A stretch of DNA of 37,028 nt from Cocleimonas sp. (lineage in GTDB: Bacteria; Pseudomonadota; Gammaproteobacteria; Thiotrichales; Thiotrichaceae). The position numbers and the translations under genes are program-made. How positions within the stretch are numbered: position 1 is the stretch's first letter; the number at the start of each line of letters is the position of its first letter. The notes under the pieces were generated by a model, which was not told where the DNA came from, made no database searches, and worked only from the letters and a program-made list of their open reading frames with translations. Of this stretch, positions 24,242-33,083 are shown in pieces. The stretch lies in the NCBI GenBank assembly GCA_023146675.1, contig JAGLBQ010000249.1, positions 1 to 37,028 on the forward strand. The letters run 5' to 3'.

Positions 24242-24913
24242 CTATTGAACCAAACGTTTTGTCACTAAAGGACTATCCTTTAACCCAGATACAACCTTTG
24301 CACCTGCCAATACAGCAAGATCAACCAAAGGCTCTAGAATAACAACTGTCATATAAGCTGCTGCAAATGTCGCAACTGCGGTTAGATTCTCACCGCCAAC
24401 ACCTTGACCATAGATCGCCCAAAAGACAACCCACATAACAATCCCGCCTTGATACGCTAACGATAACCTTAACACCTGTGAATAAGCTAAATCTTTATAC
24501 GCAGTATTCTCAGGAATAAATCGTTTCGCCAACGCGGCCATGGTAAACAAAGGGACTAATAAGGTTGTGACATTAACGGCGTAATTAGGTAAATCAAATG
24601 GTGCAAAAAACAACCCTTGAATCAATAACCCCAACGCTAAAGCAATCCCCGCTGGCACCATACCAAAGAGTAAAAAGAGTGTCGAACCTAGGATTAAATG
24701 AACCTCCGATACCCCCACAGGATGATGTGGAAATACCTCAAAAAACATCAAAACAAGTAAACTTGCGATAACACTACGCAATGCCAGTGATAACCACCCT
24801 TTTTCTTGAGACGCACCCCAGACCTGCTTTGCCAAATATCCAAAAGACGCTAATGCTGTGCCATAGCTTAAAATCATTTTGGCTTCTTGTACTACACCCA
24901 CTTCGATATGCAT
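24242..24913 (-). CDS. cbiM: CbiM-type energy-coupling-factor cobalt transporter permease
   Basis: 223 residues, about six membrane helices. It begins MHIEVGVV, a variant of the metal-coordinating MHIxxG N-terminus of CbiM/NikM proteins (the second-position histidine is retained). The blocks HHPVGVSEVHLILGSTLFLLFG and MVPAGIALALGLLIQG are typical. In ECF transporters CbiM is the substrate-specific subunit acting with CbiN, CbiQ and CbiO; none of these adjoins it here, so it either works alone or borrows a module from elsewhere. CAGGAG lies 7-8 bases before the ATG and the gene is controlled by the cobalamin riboswitch just upstream. Confidence 0.87.
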   Translation of the reverse strand: MHIEVGVVQEAKMILSYGTALASFGYLAKQVWGASQEKGWLSLALRSVIASLLVLMFFEVFPHHPVGVSEVHLILGSTLFLLFGMVPAGIALALGLLIQGLFFAPFDLPNYAVNVTTLLVPLFTMAALAKRFIPENTAYKDLAYSQVLRLSLAYQGGIVMWVVFWAIYGQGVGGENLTAVATFAAAYMTVVILEPLVDLAVLAGAKVVSGLKDSPLVTKRLVQ

Positions 24914-24931
24914 AAAATAACTCCTGTAATG

Positions 24932-25172
24932 ATTACGCCACCCGCGTAATTGGAATTGAATAAACTCAGGTCGGTCTCCAGACTTTTGGTATAAAATAAC
25001 AACTACAAAACACTATGTCAGGTTGATATAGCTCTGTGAAACCAACCCTAACAAAAAGTAATCTATCAATTTAATAAAATAATGATGTGGAGCAGTTACA
25101 GTGTCTCCTTTACCAATTCACTATTGCGGGGGCAGTAACAGCGTCACACTGTTTTCCCGTTACACCTGAATA
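24932..25172 (-). promoter_or_regulatory. Cobalamin (B12) riboswitch controlling cbiM
   Basis: Minus strand, in order: CAGGTG at 25168-25163, CGGGAAA, the receptor strand CTGCCCCCGCAATAGTGAA, a P5 stem GGAG/CTCC with loop ACACTG, and the B12 box AGTCTGGAGACCGACCTGA (about 24966-24984). Next comes a perfect P13 hairpin ATTACGC-GGGTG-GCGTAAT (24932-24950), 5 bases from the CAGGAG ribosome site. The GGTG of loop L13 can pair with CACT in L5 (25100-25103), the conserved kissing loop that forms with ligand. Position next to the Shine-Dalgarno argues for translational control. A TATAAT at 25200-25195 would start transcription shortly before the aptamer. Confidence 0.9.
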
Positions 25173-25432
25173 AGAGGGATGCATTATATACATAATTATA
25201 CGTAACGATATATTGTCTTTTTTCTATTATGGGTTCTATTATCAGACTAGAGATAAGATCAATATAACAACCTATCTCATTACCTAAATTTCTTACCGCT
25301 ACCCCTGACACCACGCCCTAAAAATGGAAAAACTCTAAAACTTTAGAAACATCATGTTATTTTCATCCTCCCATGCCCACAATCCCATAGCTAATCAATA
25401 CACACTCTCTTTTTCTGCTATGATTTTCCCTT
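25173..25432. other. AT-rich divergent promoter region between cbiM riboswitch and priA, no gene
   Basis: No ORF or RNA gene can be supported here. Two TATAAT hexamers on the minus strand (25183-25188 and 25195-25200) are candidate -10 elements for the riboswitch transcript; their -35 regions are poor. The priA start has no strong ribosome site. Confidence 0.5.
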
Positions 25433-27667
25433 ATGACTCCAGCCAAAAACATCCTTAGAATCGCCATTTCACGTCCACTTTACTCTTTGCTTGATTATCA
25501 ATGTCCTGATGAGCTAACAGTGCAAATTGGCTGCCGCGTGCAAGTGCCTTTAGCGGGTGGTTTTAGTGTTGGTATTGTGGTTAAAAAAGCGACCAAGAGT
25601 GAATTTAAAAAACTACGTAACATACTAAAAGTACTAGATAAAGAGCCGTTAATTGAAGAAAATTCTTTACAGTTGCTCTATTGGGCTAGTCGCTATTATC
25701 ACCACCCTATTGGCGATGTTATTTTCAATGCTATTCCTGCACCTTTGCGTAAAGGAAAGACATTGCCACTGATGAAAGTTTGGCAACTGAATACAAAATT
25801 ATTAGAGCAAGCCGATTCCTTATTAGGACGTGCACATAAACAGCGGCAGCTTTGGTTGTTTTTTGAAAAATCTAATAAAAATGAGTGGCTAAGTGAGCTA
25901 CAAATTAATCAAGGTCTAGAGCAGAGCAGTGTAATAAATTGGAAAAACTTACTACGGGAGTTAATAAAAAAACAGCTTATTCTTGTTAAGGAAATTCCTG
26001 CTACTTTTACTGCTTTGCCAAGAACATCGACGCCTGATAAAGAAATTACCCTAACGGATGAGCAACAGGATGTACTGAAGCAATTAACACTTATCTATCA
26101 AGCTAAAAAAATAAAACCCATACTATTACATGGCATAACGGGAAGCGGTAAAACGGAGATTTATTTACGCACTATTGCGCCTGTTTTAAAGTCTGGCAAA
26201 CAAGCCCTGATATTAGTTCCTGAAATTGGATTAACACCACAATTATTTAAACGCTTTCAGCAATATTTTCCACAATATTGTGTTGCCATGCTCCATTCTG
26301 CCTTATCAGATAGTGAGCGCACACTAATTTGGCAAGCAGTCAAAGATTTTACTATTGATATAGTGATTGGCACACGTTCAGCCGTGTTTTCCCCCATGAA
26401 AAAGCTGGGTATTATTATCGTGGATGAGGAGCATGATGGCTCATTAAAACAGCAGACAGGATTCCGTTATCACGGGCGTGATTTAGCCGTAAAACGTGCT
26501 TATGATCTCAATATTCCGATTATTTTAGGCAGCGCCACCCCTGCTTTGGAGTCATTGCAGAATGTTGAACGTGATCGTTACCATTATTTGCGCTTAAATA
26601 GTCGCCCTGGTAGCCGTACTCGCCCTGTGGTATTAGTGCAGGATATTCGTGGATTAGTGCTTGAAGCGGGGATTTCATCACTCTTACTCAAAGAAATTCA
26701 GCAACATCTTGAAGCCGACAATCAGGTAATGCTATTCTTAAATCGTCGTGGTTTTGCACCTGTTTTATATTGTCCCAGTTGTGGTTGGCATGCCATTTGT
26801 CAGTCATGTGATACAAATATGACCTATCACGCTGGTATTAGCAAAATAATCTGTCACCATTGCGCTCGTGAAAAAAAGGTAAGCTTAAGTTGTCCAGATT
26901 GTCATCACAAAGGCATTACAACAGTAGGTCAAGGAACAGAGCGCATTGAGCATGTTTTACAAACGCATTTTCCTGAATTTCCTGTCGTTCGTATTGACAG
27001 GGATACCACTCGTCGTAAAGGCGCATTGGACAGTAAGCTAGCAATTGTGCAACAAGGCAAGCCCGTGATACTAGTTGGTACACAGATGTTAACCAAAGGG
27101 CATGACTTCCCCAAATTAACACTGGTTGGGATTCTGGATATTGATCAGGCGTTATTTAGTATGGATTATCGTGCGCAGGAGCAATTAGCACAGCAAATTG
27201 TACAAGTTAGTGGTCGGGCAGGTCGAGGAGAATCTAAAGGACGAGTGTTATTGCAAACATCACAGCCTGAGCATCCTTTATTAACCAACTTGCTAAACAA
27301 AGGTTATTTGAACATTGCAAAACAGTTATTGTCTGAGCGGAAGAGGTGGAATTATCCGCCCTTTGGTTTTCAAGTATTAATAAGAGTAACGGCAACGGAT
27401 AAAATAAAAGGATTCGTTTTTTTACAAAAATTAAGTCAAGATTTATCACTTTCAGATTTACAACAACCTGATGTGACATTGCTTGGTCCAGTTCCGTCGC
27501 CAATGGCTAAAAAAGCAGATCGATATCGTTTTCAATTACTAATGAGTTCTGCTAATCGTGCCGCTTTGCATTATTTGCTCACAGATGCCGTTGTAAGGCT
27601 ACAAGCATATAAAAAATCTGGCAATATTAGATGGTCAGTTGATGTAGATCCTCTAAACATGCTGTAA
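25433..27667 (+). CDS. priA: Primosomal protein N', replication restart helicase PriA
   Basis: 744 residues, full length. An N-terminal 3'-DNA-binding domain and winged helix (1-200) precede the helicase core: Walker A GITGSGKT (234-241), DEEH (331-334), LGSATP and QVSGRAGR. The zinc-binding insert has eight cysteines (447, 450, 456, 459, 474, 477, 487, 490), all in place. PriA reloads the replisome at collapsed forks. A SPOR-domain gene follows 125 bases later, an order recalling priA-cytR-ftsN of enterobacteria without cytR. Confidence 0.97.
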   Translation: MTPAKNILRIAISRPLYSLLDYQCPDELTVQIGCRVQVPLAGGFSVGIVVKKATKSEFKKLRNILKVLDKEPLIEENSLQLLYWASRYYHHPIGDVIFNAIPAPLRKGKTLPLMKVWQLNTKLLEQADSLLGRAHKQRQLWLFFEKSNKNEWLSELQINQGLEQSSVINWKNLLRELIKKQLILVKEIPATFTALPRTSTPDKEITLTDEQQDVLKQLTLIYQAKKIKPILLHGITGSGKTEIYLRTIAPVLKSGKQALILVPEIGLTPQLFKRFQQYFPQYCVAMLHSALSDSERTLIWQAVKDFTIDIVIGTRSAVFSPMKKLGIIIVDEEHDGSLKQQTGFRYHGRDLAVKRAYDLNIPIILGSATPALESLQNVERDRYHYLRLNSRPGSRTRPVVLVQDIRGLVLEAGISSLLLKEIQQHLEADNQVMLFLNRRGFAPVLYCPSCGWHAICQSCDTNMTYHAGISKIICHHCAREKKVSLSCPDCHHKGITTVGQGTERIEHVLQTHFPEFPVVRIDRDTTRRKGALDSKLAIVQQGKPVILVGTQMLTKGHDFPKLTLVGILDIDQALFSMDYRAQEQLAQQIVQVSGRAGRGESKGRVLLQTSQPEHPLLTNLLNKGYLNIAKQLLSERKRWNYPPFGFQVLIRVTATDKIKGFVFLQKLSQDLSLSDLQQPDVTLLGPVPSPMAKKADRYRFQLLMSSANRAALHYLLTDAVVRLQAYKKSGNIRWSVDVDPLNML

Positions 27668-27740
27668 ACATTTGTTATAACTTAAAAAATCAATTATACC
27701 TATAGACTTTTTCGGCATAGTAAACTATATTAACAATGAA

Positions 27741-27769
27741 TGCTGACTGAATATTGCGAAAAGTCAGCA
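27741..27769 (+). repeat. Inverted repeat between priA and the SPOR gene
   Basis: TGCTGACT (27741-27748) and AGTCAGCA (27762-27769) form a perfect 8-bp stem with a 13-base loop. There is no T tract after it. It lies 23 bases before the first possible start of the SPOR gene, so it could be a leader structure or operator as well as a weak terminator for priA. Confidence 0.4.
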
Positions 27770-27792
27770 AATAAATTAGGTGGTAAACGTCA

Positions 27793-28482
27793 ATGTACGT
27801 AGATTTTAAGGAAGAAACAGCAATGCAGTCAGGTTTTGGTAGTGGCATGTTATGGATGCTATCGGGTATTATGATGGGGTTACTCGTGGGTTTAGCAATG
27901 TATTATTTTGCAAATCGGGGAATTCCAGATGTGGAGGCTGCAAATGCGTCTCAGGGAACACAAATCGCAAATGCTGCTCCTAAAAAAGCACAATTTGCAA
28001 AAGATCAAGAAGTTACTTCTCCTTTTGGTGCATCTAAAAATACAGATGATCCTGATGAACAACTAGTCGCCTCCTTGATTGACAAAAATCATAAGGAAGA
28101 GGTAAAAGAGCGTCCTAGTTTTAGTTATTATGCAGTATTGCCTGATTTGAATGTCCCTATACAAACCATTCACAACCCCATTGAGAAAAAAGAAAAGCCA
28201 GTTAAAGTTTCCAAAGACAAGAAAGCAGATAAAACCAAGGTTGCTGCTGGAAAATCTGGCTATCTTTTACAGGTTGCATCTTATAGAAGGCGTAATCAAG
28301 CAGATCGCAGTAAAGGTCGCTTAAAACGCAAAGGCATGACGGCTTATGTTGAAAAAAGAAAAGTCAAAGGAAAAACATGGTTTAGAGTAATGGCTGGACC
28401 TGTTGAGCCTAAAAAATTAGATAGCTGGAAAGCGACTGTCGCTTCTTTAGGATTTAAGCCTTTAATTTATCCCGCTAAATAA
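27793..28482 (+). CDS. SPOR-domain inner-membrane protein (FtsN-like)
   Basis: 229 residues: short cytoplasmic N-terminus, one membrane helix (LWMLSGIMMGLLVGLAMYYFA), a Lys/Ala/Asp-rich periplasmic linker and a C-terminal SPOR domain from GYLLQVASYRRRNQADRSKGRL to VASLGFKPLIY. SPOR domains bind septal, denuded peptidoglycan; position after priA supports an FtsN-type division role. Two starts are possible: ATG 27793 (AGGTGG 9 bases upstream) and ATG 27823 (AAGGAAG upstream); sequence alone does not decide. Confidence 0.87.
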   Translation: MYVDFKEETAMQSGFGSGMLWMLSGIMMGLLVGLAMYYFANRGIPDVEAANASQGTQIANAAPKKAQFAKDQEVTSPFGASKNTDDPDEQLVASLIDKNHKEEVKERPSFSYYAVLPDLNVPIQTIHNPIEKKEKPVKVSKDKKADKTKVAAGKSGYLLQVASYRRRNQADRSKGRLKRKGMTAYVEKRKVKGKTWFRVMAGPVEPKKLDSWKATVASLGFKPLIYPAK

Positions 28483-28518
28483 TTTTTATTTTGATAGCCA
28501 CATTAGTTAAAAAACCAC

Positions 28519-28590
28519 AAAGATGCAGAACATACCCAGAAGAAATTATTACAGGGATGGGTATCCTGCATCTTTCCAAGATTGTTTTTT
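28519..28590. repeat. Imperfect palindrome downstream of the SPOR gene
   Basis: AAAGATGCAG (28519-28528) plus TACCC (28533-28537) pair with GGGTA (28559-28563) plus CTGCATCTTT (28566-28575); a run of six Ts follows at 28585-28590. The outer sequence CACAAAGATGCAGA resembles CGCAAAGACGCAGA of the palindrome after grxD, suggesting two copies of one dispersed element reused as 3'-end hairpins. Confidence 0.55.
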
Positions 28591-28932
28591 ATAACCAATT
28601 GAATTAGCTACCACGCAACAATCATCTCTTCCTATTTTTTTCATTATCCTCCATTTTCAAATAACCCTACTAGATCGTAATCACCGCTTTTCTCAAAAGC
28701 TATGCGGTTACTGGTAGCACCAATACAGCAATAGGTGTAAACTTCGCAGAATTGCTGGCTACTGTTACTAATTACCTGATTTAATACAAATAGACTCTAT
28801 TACATTGTCCAATTAATTAAATAGTATGGAAGCTATGCTTTAGAAACTATGCAAAGTCTCACTTCCGAATTTAACGGTAATAACTAAATATTCACCAACG
28901 TTTTTTTCAACTCCCTATAAAAAATATAAACC
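28591..28932. other. Non-coding stretch before aroQ with a small decayed-looking frame
   Basis: No convincing gene. A 36-codon open stretch at 28674-28784 (+) ends ...GVNFAELLATVTNYLI-stop and has no start codon or ribosome site; it might be a gene tail. It overlaps an inverted repeat CAGCAAT/ATTGCTG (28726-28732 with 28751-28757) flanked by GTAGC/GCTAC. The last 100 bases are AT-rich and presumably hold the aroQ-acc promoter, which I cannot place exactly. Confidence 0.4.
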
Positions 28933-29373
28933 ATGGCTAAAATACTGCTGTTAAACGGTCCAAATCTTAATCTACTCGGTCAACGCGAACCAGGACACTA
29001 CGGAACACTTTCTCTCGCCAATATTGAAAAAAAACTACAACAAATCGCAATACAAAATAATCATCAATTAGACTGTTTTCAAAGCAATGCTGAACACAAG
29101 CTTGTTGATAGAATTCATGCAGCACACATTGAAGATATCAACTTTATCCTCTTTAATCCTGCAGCATTTACACACACCAGCATCGCTCTACGAGATGCTT
29201 TATTAGCAACTAAGCTGCCTTTTATTGAAGTTCATTTATCCAATGTTTACAAACGGGAAACTTTTAGACACCACTCTTATTTTTCTGATATAGCAGAAGG
29301 CTGTATTATCGGACTTGGTCCTAAAGGTTATGAACTGGCTTTAGACGCAGCGATTAACAAACTTGACGCTTGA
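28933..29373 (+). CDS. aroQ: Type II 3-dehydroquinate dehydratase
   Basis: 146 residues. NGPNLNLLGQREPGHYGT carries the lid arginine R18 and catalytic Y23; QSNAEHKLVDRIH, the asparagine-containing NPAAFTHTSIALRDAL, EVHLSNVYKRE and RHHSYFSDIAEGCIIGLGPKGY complete the type II set. The usual QSNxEGxLVD reads QSNAEHKLVD, a mild deviation. It makes 3-dehydroshikimate in aromatic synthesis. It heads the conserved aroQ-accB-accC-prmA gene order. Confidence 0.95.
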   Translation: MAKILLLNGPNLNLLGQREPGHYGTLSLANIEKKLQQIAIQNNHQLDCFQSNAEHKLVDRIHAAHIEDINFILFNPAAFTHTSIALRDALLATKLPFIEVHLSNVYKRETFRHHSYFSDIAEGCIIGLGPKGYELALDAAINKLDA

Positions 29374-29463
29374 ATTATTTGCACATAGAACTATCTAAGC
29401 GAGATTATTACGATTGTTTCTCTGCAAATCATAACTTCCAAGCACTCACATAGGGAAAATCCA

Positions 29464-29907
29464 ATGGATGTTCGTAAAGTAAAAAAACTGATTGAACTTG
29501 TTGAAACTAGCGGCATAGCCGAACTGGAAATCGTTGAGGGAGAGGAGTCAGTACGCATTATAAGACACACCACAACTCCCGCTCCAATTGCAGCGATAGC
29601 ACCTGTTGCAGCGCCTCAAACAACTATTTTTGAAACTCCAGCTACCACTCCTGCAATAGAAAGCGCAGTAGCCGAAAACACCATAGACTCACCCATGGTT
29701 GGAACTTTCTACCGCTCATCATCACCGACCGCTGCTCCATTTTCTGAGGTCGGTCAAAAAGTTGCTGTGGGCGATACCTTGTGCATTATTGAAGCGATGA
29801 AAATGCTCAATGAAATAGAAGCTGATAAAGCAGGTACAATCAAAACTATTCTTGTGGATAATGAGCAGCCTGTAGAATTTGGCGAACCTCTTTTTGTTAT
29901 TGAATAA
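29464..29907 (+). CDS. accB: Biotin carboxyl carrier protein of acetyl-CoA carboxylase
   Basis: 147 residues. N-terminal dimerisation region MDVRKVKKLIELVETSGIAE, a Pro/Ala/Thr-rich linker (about 37-70), then the biotinyl domain with the AMKM site (biotinylated K113) and the thumb-like PMVGTFYRSSSPTAAPF. AGGGAAA lies upstream of the ATG. It carries the carboxyl group between AccC and the AccA/AccD transferase. Followed by accC after 15 bases. Confidence 0.97.
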   Translation: MDVRKVKKLIELVETSGIAELEIVEGEESVRIIRHTTTPAPIAAIAPVAAPQTTIFETPATTPAIESAVAENTIDSPMVGTFYRSSSPTAAPFSEVGQKVAVGDTLCIIEAMKMLNEIEADKAGTIKTILVDNEQPVEFGEPLFVIE

Positions 29908-29922
29908 TTCGGGGCGACTCCA

Positions 29923-31266
29923 ATGATTAAAAAATTACTAATCGCTAATCGTGGCGAAATCGCGCTTCGTATTTTGCGTGCCTGTCGAGAAATGGGTATT
30001 AAGACGGTTGCCGTGCATTCAACGGCTGATAGAGACTTAAAACATGTACGCCTTGCGGATGAGGCGGTATGCATTGGTCCTCCTAGCTCAACTGATAGCT
30101 ATCTGAATATTCCTGCCATTATTAGTGCAGCAGAAGTAACCGATGCGGATGCTATCCACCCTGGTTATGGCTTCCTATCTGAAAATGCTGATTTTGCAGA
30201 GCGTGTTGAGTCCAGTGGCTTTATTTTTGTTGGCCCTACTGCGGCTACCATTCGTATTATGGGTGATAAAATATGCGCTAAAGAAGCAATGGAAAAAGCC
30301 AATGTGCCTTGCGTACCTGGCTCTGGTGGTGCTATCCCTGATGATGGTGATGCCGCATTACAAATGGCAGAAGATATTGGCTATCCATTGATCATCAAAG
30401 CAACAGGTGGTGGAGGTGGTCGTGGAATGCGGGTGGTCTACGATGCATCTGATTTGATTGAATCTATAGCACTAACCAAAGCAGAAGCAGGCGCAGCATT
30501 TGGCAATGATGTCGTCTTTATGGAAAAATTCCTCCAAAAACCACGTCATATCGAGTTTCAAGTACTTGCCGATGAGCATGGAAATGCCATTCACCTCTGC
30601 GAACGCGATTGTTCCATGCAACGTCGCAATCAAAAAGTTGTTGAAGAAGCTCCAGCTCCTGGTATTACACCTGCAGTTCGCAAAAAATTAGGTGAGACAA
30701 TCAGCAAGGCGTGTGTGGAAATTGGCTACCGAGGAGCAGGTACATTTGAGTTTTTATATGAAAATGATGAGTTCTATTTTATTGAAATGAACACTCGCCT
30801 ACAGGTCGAACATCCTGTTACCGAAATGATCACAGGCATTGATCTCGTTAAGCAACAGCTTCTCATTGCATCTGGCGAAAAACTAACAATTAAACAAGAA
30901 GACATTGTGCCACGCGGACATGCCATTGAATGTCGAATCAATGCTGAAGATGCAGAAACCTTTATCCCATCACCAGGAAAAATTGAGCGTTTTCATCAGC
31001 CTGGTGGCTTAGGTGTCAGGGTCGATTCACATATTTATGGTGGCTATATCGTTCCTCCTCATTATGACTCCATGATTGGTAAATTAATTGTCCATGCAGA
31101 TACTCGTGAAGCAGCTATTGCACGCATGCAAGGCGCACTCACCGAAATGGTGGTGGAAGGTATCAAGACCAACATCCCTCTGCAACGCCGTATTATGGAA
31201 GATACTGCTTTCAAAAAAGGTGGTGCAGGCATTGATTATCTTGAGAAAAAGCTTAGTAACAAATGA
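29923..31266 (+). CDS. accC: Biotin carboxylase of acetyl-CoA carboxylase
   Basis: 447 residues, standard length. ATP-grasp features: KATGGGGGRGMRVV, EKFLQKPRHIEFQVL, the CSxQRRxQKVVEE block (CSMQRRNQKVVEEAPAP) and the catalytic stretch FIEMNTRLQVEHPVTEM. It carboxylates the biotin on AccB with ATP and bicarbonate. Its stop overlaps the prmA start by four bases (ATGA), indicating translational coupling. Confidence 0.98.
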   Translation: MIKKLLIANRGEIALRILRACREMGIKTVAVHSTADRDLKHVRLADEAVCIGPPSSTDSYLNIPAIISAAEVTDADAIHPGYGFLSENADFAERVESSGFIFVGPTAATIRIMGDKICAKEAMEKANVPCVPGSGGAIPDDGDAALQMAEDIGYPLIIKATGGGGGRGMRVVYDASDLIESIALTKAEAGAAFGNDVVFMEKFLQKPRHIEFQVLADEHGNAIHLCERDCSMQRRNQKVVEEAPAPGITPAVRKKLGETISKACVEIGYRGAGTFEFLYENDEFYFIEMNTRLQVEHPVTEMITGIDLVKQQLLIASGEKLTIKQEDIVPRGHAIECRINAEDAETFIPSPGKIERFHQPGGLGVRVDSHIYGGYIVPPHYDSMIGKLIVHADTREAAIARMQGALTEMVVEGIKTNIPLQRRIMEDTAFKKGGAGIDYLEKKLSNK

Positions 31267-32183
31267 CATCCTCAGCGCCTAAACAAGAGTGGCAACAAAT
31301 AAACTGCTACTGCAATAAAGCATTTCAAGATGAAATTACGCAATGTATGGAGATGGCTAATGCGCTCTCCATCACTTTTCAGGACGCGGGCGATACGCCT
31401 GTATTGGAACCCTTGCCAGGTGAAACGCCCTTATGGAATGATTTGATTCTCACCGCATTATTTACAGGTGATGATGACCTCTCCGCTCCACTTCTCGATT
31501 TACAAAGCAATAAGCAGCAATGGCAAATCAGCAAAATTGATGTGGAACGACTTGAAGATCAAGACTGGGAACGCGCTTGGATGGATGATTTCAAGCCAAT
31601 GAAATTTGGTGAGAATTTGTGGATTTATCCTAGCTGGAATGAAATTCCTGAGGATGAGAGCACCAAAATCATTCTCGACCCTGGTTTAGCCTTTGGTAGC
31701 GGCACCCATCCTACGACTGCACTTTGCTTAGAATGGCTGGATGCAAACCCACCACAGGGCTTATCCGTTATTGATTATGGTTGCGGTAGTGGAATATTAG
31801 CCATTGCCGCTGCAAAGCTAGGTGCTAGCGCAATACTCGCAACCGATATTGATCCTCAAGCGCTGATTGCTACCAAAGACAATATGTTGAAAAATAAGAT
31901 TCCTGAGTTTGCCATTGAAACCTGCTTTCCCGAAGAATTACCTACAGAACCTGTTGAGTTATTGATTGCCAATATTTTATCAGGTCCTTTAGTAGAACTT
32001 GCTGAAACATTCGCACAGCTAATAAAACCTAATGGCACGATTGTTCTATCTGGAATTTTAGAGGAACAGACAGATAATATCGTCAAGGCTTATCAAATCG
32101 GCTTTAACATTATACAAGTTGCACAAAAAGATGACTGGATACGGGTGACGGCACAACGCACAGCTAATCCACCGTTACCATAA
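31263..32183 (+). CDS. prmA: Ribosomal protein L11 methyltransferase
   Basis: 306 residues. An N-terminal L11-recognition domain (WQQINCYCNKAFQDEITQCM...) is followed by the class I methyltransferase core: LDPGLAFGSGTHPTTALCLEWL, VIDYGCGSGILAIAAAKLGA, ATDIDPQA and NILSGPLVELA. It trimethylates L11 at several positions. Fourth gene of the aroQ-acc-prmA operon; in E. coli prmA is followed by dusB-fis, here by phoU. Confidence 0.96.
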   Translation: MTSSAPKQEWQQINCYCNKAFQDEITQCMEMANALSITFQDAGDTPVLEPLPGETPLWNDLILTALFTGDDDLSAPLLDLQSNKQQWQISKIDVERLEDQDWERAWMDDFKPMKFGENLWIYPSWNEIPEDESTKIILDPGLAFGSGTHPTTALCLEWLDANPPQGLSVIDYGCGSGILAIAAAKLGASAILATDIDPQALIATKDNMLKNKIPEFAIETCFPEELPTEPVELLIANILSGPLVELAETFAQLIKPNGTIVLSGILEEQTDNIVKAYQIGFNIIQVAQKDDWIRVTAQRTANPPLP

Positions 32184-32207
32184 TACAATTTATTCTTGGA
32201 AAACCTT

Positions 32208-32906
32208 ATGACATCACAAACTTTAAAAGCATTTGATAAAGATATTCAACTAGTCAGCAAGCGAGTGATTGGCATGGCTAATATGGTCAGTCTGGAGCTA
32301 TCTAATAGTTTCAATGCGTTTAGCGAACGCAACCAAGATAAAGCAATTGATATTGCAAGAGCTGATGTTCTTATCGATGCCACCGAACGTATTATTGATG
32401 ACCTAATTGTTAAAACCATTGTATCGCACCAACCAACTGCAGCAGAAAGCAGATTGTTAATATCAGCCCTCCGCATTAATAAAGATCTGGAGCGCATTGG
32501 TGACTATGCTACTAATATAGCCAATCACTCCCGTACACTTAATCAGCTAGAACTCACGGGCAAAGAAGATAATGTACAACAAATGTGGCAAGCCGTACAA
32601 ACCATGCTAGCAGATGTAACGCAAGCTTATGACACGAAAGACACAAAAGCCGCAGAAGTAGTTCGTCAAAAAGATAGTATGGTTGATGAAATGTATACAC
32701 AAATATTCACCGACCTGATTGCCCTTAATAAAGAAAATTCAGCACAAAGCTGTGCCTGTACCCACCTTATTTTTATTGCTCGTAGTTTAGAGCGCATTGG
32801 TGATCATATTGTTGATATTGCAGAGGAAGTTTTATATGTAGTTAATGGAAAGTTTCCTGAGGAGGAACGCTTGAAAGCAGATGAGTCTGCTTTTGTTAAT
32901 CCTTAA
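32208..32906 (+). CDS. phoU: Phosphate-specific transport regulator PhoU
   Basis: 232 residues made of two three-helix repeats. Each has the metal-binding signature ending ERIGDYATNIANHS (first) and ERIGDHIVDIAEEV (second). The ATG at 32208 is preferred to a TTG four codons earlier. PhoU damps PhoR signalling and Pst transport when phosphate is plentiful, so it is normally the last gene of a pst operon. Here it sits 25 bases after prmA without any pst or phoR/phoB gene. Confidence 0.93.
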   Translation: MTSQTLKAFDKDIQLVSKRVIGMANMVSLELSNSFNAFSERNQDKAIDIARADVLIDATERIIDDLIVKTIVSHQPTAAESRLLISALRINKDLERIGDYATNIANHSRTLNQLELTGKEDNVQQMWQAVQTMLADVTQAYDTKDTKAAEVVRQKDSMVDEMYTQIFTDLIALNKENSAQSCACTHLIFIARSLERIGDHIVDIAEEVLYVVNGKFPEEERLKADESAFVNP

Positions 32907-33083
32907 ACTTTCCTAACTCCTATGTTTCAGGTTATCAGGTAGGAATACCCGCCTTTCACAAGGGGATATTCATTTTCATAATAAATACAAGTAACAATCA
33001 GTATTAATTCTAACTTTGAAGGAGTTGTTATTAATCTTTCAACTCTTCATACTCAAAAAGACTAAAGCCTATTCAATACACTA

